Below are positions 41,148 through 50,282 of a stretch of DNA of 61,555 nucleotides, piece after piece. Each line of letters opens with the position of its first letter. The stretch's first letter is position 1. The notes under the pieces were generated by a model. The model worked only from the letters and a program-made list of their open reading frames with translations. It did not search any database and had not been told where the DNA came from. A program made the translations under genes and the position numbers. The stretch is taken from positions 1-61,555 of the forward strand of contig CAMYZO010000005.1 in assembly GCA_947303855.1 (NCBI GenBank). The letters run 5' to 3'. Origin of the DNA: an uncultured Prevotellaceae bacterium. GTDB taxonomy: Bacteria > Bacteroidota > Bacteroidia > Bacteroidales > Bacteroidaceae.

Positions 41148-42970
41148 AAGAGTTCCTGCAAGTGCTGCGGCGGTTTGTGCCGCCCTATAAGAAATACTTA
41201 GTGCTGTCGGTGGTGTTCAACATCCTGTCGGCGGTGCTCAATATCTTCTCGTTTGCCGCCCTCATCCCCATCCTGCAGATACTGTTCCAGACGGGTGAGG
41301 CCGAGGCAGCCACAGAGCTGATGGCCTGGGACTGGGGCAATGCCCAGGCAGTGCTGATGAACAACCTGAACTACACCGTCAACGGTCTCATTGCCGACTT
41401 CGGCCCCACCACGACCCTGCTGTTCATAGGCCTGTTCCTGGCCGTGACCACCTTCCTGAAGACCGGTGCCTACTTCCTGACGTCGGCCTGCATCGTGCCC
41501 ATCCGCACCGGCGTTGTCCGTGACATACGCAACCAGCTTTACCGCAAGATTACATCGCTGCCCTTAGGTTTCTTCAGCGAGGAGCGCAAGGGCGACATCA
41601 TTGCCCGCATGAGCGGCGACGTGCAGGAGGTGGAAAACAGCATCATGTCCAGCCTGGAGATGCTCTTCAAGAACCCCGTGCTCATCGTTGCCTATTTCGC
41701 CACGCTGATATTCATCTCCTGGCAACTGACGCTCTTCACCCTCGTCATCGTGCCTATTATGGGCTGGTTCATGGGACTCGTAGGGCGCCGCCTGAAGGCA
41801 CAGTCGGTGAAGGCCCAGGCCCTGTGGAGCGACACCATGAGCCAGGTAGAGGAGACCCTCGGCGGTCTGCGTATCATCAAGGCCTTCTGTGCCGAAGAGA
41901 AGATGAACCGCCGGTTCGACCGCATCAACTCCAACTACCGTGACGACCTGATGAAGGTCAATATCCGCCAGTCGTCGGCTCATCCCATGTCAGAGTTCCT
42001 GGGTACGGTCATGATTGTCATTGTGCTCTGGTTCGGCGGTGTGCTGGTGCTCAACAACCAGACCATCACCGGTCCGACGTTCATCTACTACATGGTCATC
42101 CTCTACTCCATCATCAACCCGCTGAAGGAGTTCTCAAAGGCCGGCTATAACATCCCCAAGGGTCTGGCCTCGATGGAGCGCATCGACAAGATACTGATGG
42201 CCGAAAACACCATCAAGGAACCGTCGCAGCCGCGCCGTCTCCGCAGTTTTGAGCACCAGATAGAGTTCCGCAACGTCAGCTTCAGGTATGGTGAGCAGTG
42301 GGTGCTGCGCGGCATCAACCTCACCATTCACAAGGGACAGACCATAGCCATTGTCGGCCAGAGCGGTTCAGGCAAGTCAACGCTCGTAGACCTCATCCCC
42401 CGCTACTATGATGTGCAGGAGGGTGAGGTGCTCATTGACGGCATCAACGTCCGCGACCTGGGCATCCATGACCTGCGGCAGCTCATTGGTAACGTTAACC
42501 AGGAGGCCATCCTCTTTAACGATACCTTTAGGAACAACATCTCCTTTGGCGTGGACAACGCCACACAGGAGCAGATAGAAGAGGCCGCCCGCATAGCCAA
42601 TGCCTACGACTTTATAACCCAGTCAGAGCATGGCTTCGACACCAATATCGGCGACCGTGGCGGCCGTCTCTCCGGCGGTCAGCGCCAGCGCGTGTCCATC
42701 GCCCGTGCCATTCTGAAGAACCCGCCCATCCTGATTCTCGACGAGGCCACGTCAGCCCTCGACACCGAGAGCGAGCGGCTGGTGCAGGATGCGCTGGAAC
42801 GACTGATGAAGACGCGCACCACCGTGGCCATTGCCCACCGTCTGAGCACCATCAAGAATGCCGACGAGATATGCGTCCTGCACGACGGACGTATCGTGGA
42901 GCGTGGCACCCACGACGACCTGCTGGCCATCGACGGCTATTACAAGAAACTACATGAGATGCAGAGTTAG
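41144..42970 (+). CDS. MsbA-like ABC exporter (permease-ATPase fusion)
   Basis: This 608-residue half-transporter has six transmembrane helices with the ABC_membrane coupling region (LPLGFFSEERKGDIIARMSGDVQEVENS), then an ATPase with Walker A GQSGSGKST, signature LSGGQRQRVSIARA, Walker B ILILDEATSALD and the H-loop AIAHRLSTI. It probably flips or exports a lipid or glycolipid across the inner membrane. Genes for LTA-synthase-like enzymes and glycosyltransferases follow with overlaps, suggesting it moves their lipid-linked substrate or product. Confidence 0.92.
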   Translation: MKEFLQVLRRFVPPYKKYLVLSVVFNILSAVLNIFSFAALIPILQILFQTGEAEAATELMAWDWGNAQAVLMNNLNYTVNGLIADFGPTTTLLFIGLFLAVTTFLKTGAYFLTSACIVPIRTGVVRDIRNQLYRKITSLPLGFFSEERKGDIIARMSGDVQEVENSIMSSLEMLFKNPVLIVAYFATLIFISWQLTLFTLVIVPIMGWFMGLVGRRLKAQSVKAQALWSDTMSQVEETLGGLRIIKAFCAEEKMNRRFDRINSNYRDDLMKVNIRQSSAHPMSEFLGTVMIVIVLWFGGVLVLNNQTITGPTFIYYMVILYSIINPLKEFSKAGYNIPKGLASMERIDKILMAENTIKEPSQPRRLRSFEHQIEFRNVSFRYGEQWVLRGINLTIHKGQTIAIVGQSGSGKSTLVDLIPRYYDVQEGEVLIDGINVRDLGIHDLRQLIGNVNQEAILFNDTFRNNISFGVDNATQEQIEEAARIANAYDFITQSEHGFDTNIGDRGGRLSGGQRQRVSIARAILKNPPILILDEATSALDTESERLVQDALERLMKTRTTVAIAHRLSTIKNADEICVLHDGRIVERGTHDDLLAIDGYYKKLHEMQS

Positions 42971-44768
42971 CTACCTGTTGCGCTTCTACCTGCTGACGGT
43001 GCTCCTGTTCATCGCGGCCAAGGTGGCGTTCATGCTCTTCAACTACGAAGGGCACGACTTCGGCATGGCCGACGTGTGGCCGACCCTCTGGCATGGTCTG
43101 TCGCTCGACCTCTCAACAGCCCTCTACTTCCTCATCGTACCCTTCCTGCTCACCCTTGTCAGCGTCTGGGTCAGGGTGCCCCGCTGGCTCTACGGCATCT
43201 ACTGCGTCGCGATTGCCGTCGCCTTCAGCCTGGCCTTCGTGGCCGATACCAGCCTCTATCCCTTCTGGGGCTTCAAACTCGACGCCTCATGCCTGCAGTA
43301 TCTCGACACGCCCACCGAGGCCATGGCCAGCGTGTCGGCAGGCTATCTGCTGTTGCGGTTGTTGGCTCTGGCCGTGGTGGCCGCTGTCATGGTGTGGCTG
43401 TTCCCTAAGAATCCCCAGTCTCGCACCGCGTCCCTTGCCCGCCGGCTCATGGAAACCGTGTTCTACCTGCTTCTCATGCCGCTGATGGTCATTGGCATCC
43501 GTGGCGGACTGGACGAGTCGACCACCAACGTCGGTCAGGTCTATTACTCACAGAACCAGTTCCTGAACCACTCGGCCGTCAATCCCGTGTTCTCGTTCTT
43601 CTCGTCATTGGAGAAGACCGCCTCCTACGTTCCTGACTATCAGTTCATGGCCGACGACGAGTGTGAGCGCATCGTGGCCGAACTCTATCCTACGGAGAGC
43701 GTCGGCATCGACAGTCTGCTGACCACCCCCCGGCCTAATATCGTTATCATCCTGATGGAGAGCTGTGGTGCCATCTTCACGGGCTTGGAGGGCCGTGCCG
43801 ACGTCATGCCGCGCCTGAGCCGCCTGATGCAGGAGGGCGTCAGCTTCGACAGCTGCTACGCCAACTCCTGGCGCACCGACCGCGGCACCGTCTGCACCTA
43901 CAGCGGCTATCCGTCGTTTCCCGTCTCGTCGGTCATGAAGATGCCGTCGAAGAGCCGCCTGCTGCCGGGGCTGGCACGTACGCTGGCCGGGCAGGGCTAT
44001 CAGACAGCCTATCTCTATGGCGGCGACATCAATTTCACCAATATGCGCGGCTATCTCTTAGGCACTGGGTTTGGAGAGCTGACATGGAAGAAGGACTTCT
44101 CTGCTGCCGACCAGCAGACGGCGGAGTGGGGTGTGCGCGATGACATCACGTTCAAGGAACTGTCGCGTCAGATAGCTGAGAACGACGCTCAGGGCGGCTC
44201 CTTCCTCATAGGCTATTCCACCCTGTCGAGCCACGAACCGTGGGACGTGCCCCTGCAGCAGTTTGACGACAAGGTGCTCAACGCCTTCTACTATCTTGAC
44301 CACAGTATCGGCACCTTTATCGACGATGTCAGAAAGACGGCGGCATGGCAGAACCTGCTCATCGTGCTGCTGCCCGACCATGGCATTGACTATAATGAGG
44401 TGAACGTTGAAGACCGGCGCCACAACCACATACCGATGGTGTGGACGGGAGGAGCCGTCAGGAGACCGCGACGCCTGCAGCAGGTGTGTAATCAGAGCGA
44501 CCTGGCCGCCACGCTGCTCGGACAGATGGGCATTCCCCACCAGGACTACCGCTACAGTCGCGACGTCACCAGCAGCAATTATGTGCGACGGGTGGCCGTC
44601 CATACCTATAACAACGGCATAGCCGTGACCGACAGCACCGGTCGTGCTCTGTTCGACCTGAATGCCAACCGGCAGATACAGGGCAGCGGTCCTGCTGCAG
44701 AGGAACTGATACGTATTGGCAAGGCCGTGCTGCAGTCGGCTGCCCGTGATTTGAAACAAAGGAACTGA
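42954..44768 (+). CDS. LTA-synthase/MdoB-like membrane sulfatase-fold enzyme (first)
   Basis: From the ATG at 42954 (MRCRVSYLLRFYLL) this is a 604-residue protein with about five N-terminal transmembrane helices and a periplasmic alkaline-phosphatase-fold domain. Visible metal and nucleophile motifs are NIVIILMESCGAIF, NSWRTDRGTVCTYSGYPSFP (probable Thr nucleophile) and LIVLLPDHGIDYNE. Family members transfer phosphoglycerol or phosphoethanolamine onto glycans or lipids. The longer in-frame extension from 42858 is a shadow of the ABC gene; the two genes overlap by 17 bp. The second paralogue begins 4 bp downstream. Confidence 0.88.
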   Translation: MRCRVSYLLRFYLLTVLLFIAAKVAFMLFNYEGHDFGMADVWPTLWHGLSLDLSTALYFLIVPFLLTLVSVWVRVPRWLYGIYCVAIAVAFSLAFVADTSLYPFWGFKLDASCLQYLDTPTEAMASVSAGYLLLRLLALAVVAAVMVWLFPKNPQSRTASLARRLMETVFYLLLMPLMVIGIRGGLDESTTNVGQVYYSQNQFLNHSAVNPVFSFFSSLEKTASYVPDYQFMADDECERIVAELYPTESVGIDSLLTTPRPNIVIILMESCGAIFTGLEGRADVMPRLSRLMQEGVSFDSCYANSWRTDRGTVCTYSGYPSFPVSSVMKMPSKSRLLPGLARTLAGQGYQTAYLYGGDINFTNMRGYLLGTGFGELTWKKDFSAADQQTAEWGVRDDITFKELSRQIAENDAQGGSFLIGYSTLSSHEPWDVPLQQFDDKVLNAFYYLDHSIGTFIDDVRKTAAWQNLLIVLLPDHGIDYNEVNVEDRRHNHIPMVWTGGAVRRPRRLQQVCNQSDLAATLLGQMGIPHQDYRYSRDVTSSNYVRRVAVHTYNNGIAVTDSTGRALFDLNANRQIQGSGPAAEELIRIGKAVLQSAARDLKQRN

Positions 44769-44772
44769 GCCC

Positions 44773-46734
44773 ATGAGAAAGAGAATACTGGAGTCATACC
44801 TGTCGCCACTGGTGGCCACGCTGCTGAACCTGCTGCTGGCCTACGTGGTCTATGCCATTGCCCGCGTGGCTTACCTGCTCGACAACTGGAGCTATTTTGC
44901 CGGCAGTCTGTCGGCAGAGATATGGCAGGGCGGGCTGGTGTTCGACACAGCCGCCATCCTGGTCACCAACATCCCGTATATCGTGCTGATGCTGTTGCCC
45001 TTCCACCTGAAGGAGCGGGCATGGTGGCACCGTCTGTGCCAGGGGGTCTTTGTCACCGTCAACGGTCTGGCGCTGGCCGTCAATCTGGCCGATGCCGCCT
45101 ACTTCCCCTTCACCCTGAGACGCACCACGACCACCGTGTTCAGCGAGTTCCAGAACGAGCAGAACCTCAGCGGCGTGCTCCTGACCGAGACCCTGCGCCA
45201 CTGGTATTTCGTGCTGCTCTTCATCGTGGTGGTCTACGCCCTGTGGCGGCTCTACACCACGCCGCGCCTGCAGGCCCGCCGCCTGTCATGGTGGCGCTAC
45301 GACCTGGTCACGCTGCTTTCGCTGGCTGCTGTGGCCCCCTTCGTGGTGGCTGGCATCCGTGGCGGCTTTGCCACCGCCGTGCGCCCCATCACCATCAGCA
45401 ACGCCAACCAGTATGTAGACCGCCCGACGGATGCCGCTCTGGTGCTCAACACACCCTTCTCGCTCTATCGCACCGTCGGCAAGGCCGTCTTCGTCGTGCC
45501 CGACTATTTTGACAGCGAGCAGGAGATGGCTGAGTTGTTCTCGCCTGTTCACGTGCCTGCCGACACCATGCCCATGACCAAGAAGAATGTTGTGGTGCTC
45601 ATCGTCGAGAGTTTCGGACGCGAGTATATCGGTGCGCTCAACTGGAACTTAGAGAACGGCAGGTATAAGGGCTATACCCCCCAGGTAGACTCGCTGATAC
45701 ATCTCAGCACCACCTTCGAATATTCCTTCTGCAACGGTCGGAAGAGCATCGACGGTATGCCCTCTATCCTGTCGTCCATACCCATGTTCATAGAGCCGTT
45801 CTTCCTGACACCCGCCTCCATGAACCAGGTGTCGGGCATCGCCGACCTGCTTGGCGGCAAAGGCTACCAGACGGCCTTCTTCCACGGTGCCCAGCGCGGC
45901 TCCATGGGCTTCATGGCCTTCGCCCGCAAGACGGGATTCCAGCAGTATTATGGTCGTGAGGACTACGATGCCGACCCGCGTTTCGGCGGCGAGGCCGACT
46001 TCGACGGCATGTGGGGCATCTGGGACGAGCCGTTCCTGCAGTACTACTGTCAGAAGATGTCTGAGATGCAGCAGCCCTTCATGACTGCCGTCTTCACTGC
46101 CACCAGCCATCATCCCTACCGGATTCCTGAGAAATACAGAGAGGTCTACCCCGAGGAGGGCATCATCATGCACAAGTGCGTGCGCTATACCGACATGGCT
46201 CTTGGCAAGTTCTTCCGTGAGGCCAGCCGCCAGCCGTGGTTCCAGAACACTATCTTCGTCATGACCAGCGACCATACCAACCTGAGCGACCACGACTTCT
46301 ACCAGACCGACATCGGCGGCTTCTGCTCACCTATTATTATATATGAGCCGGGCAGTGACCGCCAGCCGTCGGTGCAGCCCAAGGTGGCCCAGCAGATAGA
46401 CATCCTGCCGACGCTGATGGGTCTGCTCCACTATCCCGACCCCTACTTCGCCTTCGGCATTGATCTGCTCAACACGCCCGCCGACTCCACCTGGGCCGTC
46501 AACTACCTGAACGGTGTCTATCAGTATGTCAAGCACGGCTATGTGCTACAGTTCGACGGCCAGCAGACCAAGGCCGTCTACAGTCTGAAGGACTCGCTCA
46601 TGCAGCGCAACCTCAAGGGGCGCGTGCCTGAGCAGCCGCGGATGGAACTCGAACTGAAGGCTATCATCCAGCAGTATATGGAGCGGATGAACAACGACGG
46701 GCTGCAGCCTGGCGGGCTACGCCCTAATGAATAA
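44773..46734 (+). CDS. LTA-synthase/MdoB-like membrane sulfatase-fold enzyme (second)
   Basis: This 653-residue protein has five N-terminal transmembrane helices followed by the periplasmic domain with KNVVVLIVESFGREYIG, EYSFCNGRKSIDGMPSILSS (nucleophile region), FFHGAQRGSMGF, TATSHHPYRIPEKY and FVMTSDHTNLSDH. Like its neighbour it probably transfers phosphoglycerol or a related group. The C-terminal tail and stop (GGLRPNE, TAA at 46732) lie in a dispersed repeat that recurs at 50252, so the end of the protein may be repeat-derived. Confidence 0.88.
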   Translation: MRKRILESYLSPLVATLLNLLLAYVVYAIARVAYLLDNWSYFAGSLSAEIWQGGLVFDTAAILVTNIPYIVLMLLPFHLKERAWWHRLCQGVFVTVNGLALAVNLADAAYFPFTLRRTTTTVFSEFQNEQNLSGVLLTETLRHWYFVLLFIVVVYALWRLYTTPRLQARRLSWWRYDLVTLLSLAAVAPFVVAGIRGGFATAVRPITISNANQYVDRPTDAALVLNTPFSLYRTVGKAVFVVPDYFDSEQEMAELFSPVHVPADTMPMTKKNVVVLIVESFGREYIGALNWNLENGRYKGYTPQVDSLIHLSTTFEYSFCNGRKSIDGMPSILSSIPMFIEPFFLTPASMNQVSGIADLLGGKGYQTAFFHGAQRGSMGFMAFARKTGFQQYYGREDYDADPRFGGEADFDGMWGIWDEPFLQYYCQKMSEMQQPFMTAVFTATSHHPYRIPEKYREVYPEEGIIMHKCVRYTDMALGKFFREASRQPWFQNTIFVMTSDHTNLSDHDFYQTDIGGFCSPIIIYEPGSDRQPSVQPKVAQQIDILPTLMGLLHYPDPYFAFGIDLLNTPADSTWAVNYLNGVYQYVKHGYVLQFDGQQTKAVYSLKDSLMQRNLKGRVPEQPRMELELKAIIQQYMERMNNDGLQPGGLRPNE

Positions 46735-46752
46735 TGAAAAGTGAATAATGAA
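46732..46752. repeat. 21-bp dispersed repeat, copy 1
   Basis: TAATGAAAAGTGAATAATGA and one further A, identical to 50252-50272. Both copies follow a GC-rich GGGC...GC segment and lie at gene borders of the envelope clusters. Confidence 0.85.
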
Positions 46753-46761
46753 TAAAGCGAG

Positions 46762-48378
46762 ATGAGCAAGGAAAAGATATATATAGCAGGCGCATTCCTC
46801 ATAGGCATTGCCTACCGTCTGCTGATGGGACTGCAGGGCATTGACTCTACCGACATGGGCTTTTGCATGACGTTCTACCAGAACGTCTTCACACACCCCG
46901 AAGCCATGCCCTTCTACTTCAACTACTATCTGACGGGCCTTATCGGCGGACTGTGGCACATGCTGCTGGGACAGTTCGGTCTGCTGGGCTTCCGTCTGCT
47001 GGAGACGCTCACCCTGACGGCAGCCATAGGTCTGCTCTATCTAGCCTTCCGCCCCAGGTTCACGTCGGCCAAGACACCGGCGGTAGCCGTGCTGCTGAGT
47101 TTCCTCTTCCCCTCTATCATCGTCACCTTCCATTACGACACCCTGTCGTTCCTGCTCATAGCGGCATCGGTCTACTTCCTGTCGCGATGGCACCGTGGCG
47201 GCTACGTCGTATGGCTTACGTTGGCGGGCATGATGATAGGTCTCAGTTTCTTTGCACGCATCATCAACGGCTTTCTCTTCCTGCTCATCCTCTTCCCCCT
47301 GTTCTGGGGATGGCAGCGTTCGCGCCGGAGGGCCTTCGACGACATTGCCTACTTCGGCGTCGGCATGCTGGTGGGCGGTGTGGCATCCATCGCCCTGATG
47401 GTGCTGCTGGGACATCTGCCCTATTTCGGTGCCGCGCTCTCCGAGGCCTTCGGCTCGCTCTATGGTCATAACAACTCTTCTGGTGTCCTTATCGGTTCCT
47501 ATCTGAAGAGTTACGTCAATATTGCCCTGCAAATCCTGGCCATTGCGGCCATGGCCCTCTACTTCGGCGACGGCGACCACCTGGCCCCCAAACTGAAGGC
47601 CATTGTCCGCACGGTCATGATTGCCGCCCTTACGGTTCTCATCTTCACCAGTCAGGCCTACCTGTCGGCAGTGGCTGTCTGCACGCTGATGATTGTCATC
47701 ACGCGCCGTCCCCACCCGCTGACATTCTATGCCCTGGCCTGCGCCTACCTCTTCCCCTTGGGCAGCACGGTGGGCATACCCAGCCTCTTCCACTGGTGCG
47801 GCGGACTGCTGATTATCCCTGCCGCCAGCTGTTACAAGCGTTTCACCAGTCAGTGGCAGCGCACGGTCATCTGTCTGGTGTCGCTGCTCATTGCCGCCAA
47901 CATGGTCTACAAAATGGGTACCCATGCCTACGGCGAAGAAGAGCCGCGCACCAAGACCCTGACACGCGCCTTGCCAGGCACGCTGAACGTGATGACCACG
48001 GCTGAGCGTGCCGAGAACTACCGCAACGTGGTGGCTCGCATTCAGGAGTATGGCAAGGACAATCCGTGGCTGCTCGTCGCCAATCAGGCATCAGAGTTCT
48101 ACTACGCCACGGGGCGCCTGCCTTTCACCGGCAACACGCAGATGGCTGCCTTCATGGGCGAAGCCCTCACGTCGCGCCTCGACTATCACCACCGTCTCTA
48201 TGGCCGTCTGCCCCTCATTGCCTTCCTCCAGCGCAGCCACGACTCCGACGATATGGAGGAGTTCCGCGAAGGTCTTATCCCCTGGATGAGGCAGCAGGGC
48301 TATCGGCTCATCTATCACGACAACGACGTGGAACTGTATGACTTAAAAGAAGAAAACCATGATACTGATAACCGGTAA
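46762..48378 (+). CDS. Polytopic membrane protein, GT-C glycosyltransferase candidate
   Basis: This 538-residue protein has roughly 11-12 transmembrane helices and a C-terminal soluble region (from about 400) holding NPWLLVANQASEFYYATGRLPF. The first loop has GIDSTDMGFCMTFYQNVF, with an acidic motif placed as in GT-C enzymes that use polyprenyl-phosphate sugars. I do not recognise a named family. Position between LTA-synthase-like genes and another glycosyltransferase supports a periplasmic sugar transfer role. The next gene overlaps it by 20 bp. Confidence 0.6.
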   Translation: MSKEKIYIAGAFLIGIAYRLLMGLQGIDSTDMGFCMTFYQNVFTHPEAMPFYFNYYLTGLIGGLWHMLLGQFGLLGFRLLETLTLTAAIGLLYLAFRPRFTSAKTPAVAVLLSFLFPSIIVTFHYDTLSFLLIAASVYFLSRWHRGGYVVWLTLAGMMIGLSFFARIINGFLFLLILFPLFWGWQRSRRRAFDDIAYFGVGMLVGGVASIALMVLLGHLPYFGAALSEAFGSLYGHNNSSGVLIGSYLKSYVNIALQILAIAAMALYFGDGDHLAPKLKAIVRTVMIAALTVLIFTSQAYLSAVAVCTLMIVITRRPHPLTFYALACAYLFPLGSTVGIPSLFHWCGGLLIIPAASCYKRFTSQWQRTVICLVSLLIAANMVYKMGTHAYGEEEPRTKTLTRALPGTLNVMTTAERAENYRNVVARIQEYGKDNPWLLVANQASEFYYATGRLPFTGNTQMAAFMGEALTSRLDYHHRLYGRLPLIAFLQRSHDSDDMEEFREGLIPWMRQQGYRLIYHDNDVELYDLKEENHDTDNR

Positions 48379-49381
48379 GGAAGGACTTCTCCACCGCTCG
48401 GGCAAGGAGATACAGAACGTGTTTCAGAACCTGTTCAAGCAGCGCGGCAAGTGGCGGCGCAAGGCGCTGGAGGTGGCGCCCTACTATTCGGCCGATGCGC
48501 CACGGGCTGCGAACGCAAAGAAGCTGATTGTCTGTATGTACGACGGGCGGATGGACCACGGCGGCATTGCCGACCGCCTGCGGGGCGTCGTGTCGTCGTA
48601 TGATGTCTGCAAGCAGCTGGGCTACGACTTCCGCATCTTCTTCAATCACCCGTTCCGCTTAGAGGACTACTTGGAGCCGGCGCAGGTCGACTGGCGCATC
48701 ACGGAGGCAGAGCTGTGCTACAACCCCGAGGATGCCGAGGCGATGTTTTGCGGTAGCAACGGCACGCTGGTAGAGCCGTTCTTCCAGCGCCTGTGGTTTA
48801 AGAAGCGCTTTCGCGAGGCCCACAGGCAGCTGCACGTCTATACCAACGCCCTGCTCCTGCCCCGCAGCCGGCGCTACGGCGAGCTGTTCCGTGAGCTGTT
48901 CAAGCCCTCAGAGCGGCTGGAGCAGGCTCTGGCACGGTACAGCCAGCCGCTGAAGGGCGGCTATGTCACGATGTCGCTGCGCTTCATCGGCTTGCTTGAT
49001 GATTTCAAGGAGCGCGACGGGCGGCATATAGCCCCTGAGGAGCAGCAGCGCCTGATGGACCGCTGTGTCGATAAGATTCGTGAACTGCACGCCAGCGAAG
49101 CCCCCGGCAAGCTGGTGCTGCTGACAAGCGACAGCACGCGGTTCCTGAACTACGCTGCCGGCTGTCTGGATTTCGTCCGTTTTATTCCCGGCGACGTGGT
49201 TCATATTGACTATGCCGACAAGACCAGTGACGACATCAATATGAAACTCTTCGTCGACATGTTCATGATAAGCCGTGCTGAGCGGGCCTTCCTGCTGCAG
49301 GCCCAGGGTATGTACAATAGCGGATTCCCCCGCCGGGCTGCCCAGATTACGGGCATCCCGTTCACTCACATCCGTTTCTGA
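48359..49381 (+). CDS. Fucosyltransferase-like (NodZ/GT-B type) hypothetical protein
   Basis: This 340-residue soluble protein has MDHGGIADRLRGVVSSYDVCKQLGYDFRIFF, resembling the N-terminal GGLGDRLRG-type block of NodZ and O-fucosyltransferases. Later segments VTMSLRFIGLLDDFKE, KLVLLTSDSTRFLNYA and FVDMFMISRAERAFLLQAQGMYNSGF parallel the sugar-nucleotide site of that fold. The HxRxGD motif is absent (SLRFIG instead), so activity is uncertain. It ends the rightward operon and its last 20 bp overlap the 3' end of the opposing GT8-like gene. Confidence 0.5.
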   Translation: MILITGKEGLLHRSGKEIQNVFQNLFKQRGKWRRKALEVAPYYSADAPRAANAKKLIVCMYDGRMDHGGIADRLRGVVSSYDVCKQLGYDFRIFFNHPFRLEDYLEPAQVDWRITEAELCYNPEDAEAMFCGSNGTLVEPFFQRLWFKKRFREAHRQLHVYTNALLLPRSRRYGELFRELFKPSERLEQALARYSQPLKGGYVTMSLRFIGLLDDFKERDGRHIAPEEQQRLMDRCVDKIRELHASEAPGKLVLLTSDSTRFLNYAAGCLDFVRFIPGDVVHIDYADKTSDDINMKLFVDMFMISRAERAFLLQAQGMYNSGFPRRAAQITGIPFTHIRF

Positions 49382-50240
49382 TGTAGCGGTAGTCGCGATC
49401 GGGGAAGAGTCTGCCGGCCAGGTTCCTCAGACGGCGGGCCGTGCTCGACTTGTGGACGTAGACGGGCAGCGACTGCCAGTCAGTAGCGTCAAACAGGCGC
49501 AGCTCGTCATCCAGTGTGGCGGCCGTCAGGTGGGCACGGGCAATAAGCTCTTCGGCGGCCTGCTGCCATTCGTCTTTCGCCGCCCAGTAGTGGGCAATAC
49601 AGTCGCGGGTCTCTACGAGGCCCGTTTTTTCGTAGAGAGCCACCGACAGGGAGTATTGCTCAATGACAATGCGCTCCGCCTGGTCGGCCAGCATGCCGTC
49701 GCAGAGCGCCAGGGCCGTCATGACGGTCTCTGCCAGCTTCTTGTGTGGCAGTCCCACCACGCCGGCACAGTACATGTTGTGCTGCGGACCCAGCGTGATG
49801 CCGCCGTATGTGCGGCCTTTGATGGTGTTCCACATCCTGAGCGTCTTTGTCTTCATCTGGCTGGGGTGGCCGTCGTTGGTGTCCATCAGTCCGTGGCCGT
49901 CGGCCAGTTGCGACTTGAGCCAGCCGATGGGACCGCGCAGAACGGTGTCGCAGTCCAGGTAGAGCAGGTCATCGCCGGCATACCGTGTGCCTACAAACTC
50001 TATGGCCTTGATCTTGGCCCGCCAGAAGAAGTGGTATTCTCCCTGCCACTGGCTCACCTGCTCGTCGCTGATGGCTATGATGTCGGCCCACGACTCGGCG
50101 TGGCGGTAGAACTCCGGGGCTGTGGTCACCATGACGATACGGTCCTGCCCGGTCATCTGCCGGCGGAAGGAGAGCATGGACAGGTAGGCCTGTACGTGGT
50201 ATTCGGTCTTTTGGCCGAAGGTGAGATACATGATGGTCAT
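49362..50240 (-). CDS. GT8-like glycosyltransferase (nucleotide-diphospho-sugar fold)
   Basis: This 292-residue GT-A-type protein has YLTFGQKTEYHVQAYLSMLSF at the N-terminus, a DxD-type motif in DDLLYLDCDTVLRGPI, and acceptor-side motifs MYCAGVVGLP and IEQYSLSVAL. No signal peptide or membrane segment is seen, so it acts in the cytoplasm, presumably on a lipid-linked acceptor. It is the last gene of the leftward envelope operon, 42 bp after the sulfatase-like gene, with the dispersed repeat in that gap. Confidence 0.7.
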   Translation of the reverse strand: MTIMYLTFGQKTEYHVQAYLSMLSFRRQMTGQDRIVMVTTAPEFYRHAESWADIIAISDEQVSQWQGEYHFFWRAKIKAIEFVGTRYAGDDLLYLDCDTVLRGPIGWLKSQLADGHGLMDTNDGHPSQMKTKTLRMWNTIKGRTYGGITLGPQHNMYCAGVVGLPHKKLAETVMTALALCDGMLADQAERIVIEQYSLSVALYEKTGLVETRDCIAHYWAAKDEWQQAAEELIARAHLTAATLDDELRLFDATDWQSLPVYVHKSSTARRLRNLAGRLFPDRDYRYIRNGCE

Positions 50241-50251
50241 GGGCGCTGCGC

Positions 50252-50272
50252 TAATGAAAAGTGAATAATGAA
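50252..50272. repeat. 21-bp dispersed repeat, copy 2
   Basis: Identical to 46732-46752; it fills most of the gap between the GT8-like gene start and the upstream sulfatase-like gene end. Confidence 0.85.
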
Positions 50273-50282
50273 AAATGTGGAT

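Noticed and set aside
42858..42953. N-terminal extension of the first LTA-synthase-like protein
   Set aside because: The extra 32 residues lie entirely inside the ABC transporter gene and lack hydrophobic or family character; the ATG at 42954 gives the expected first membrane helix.
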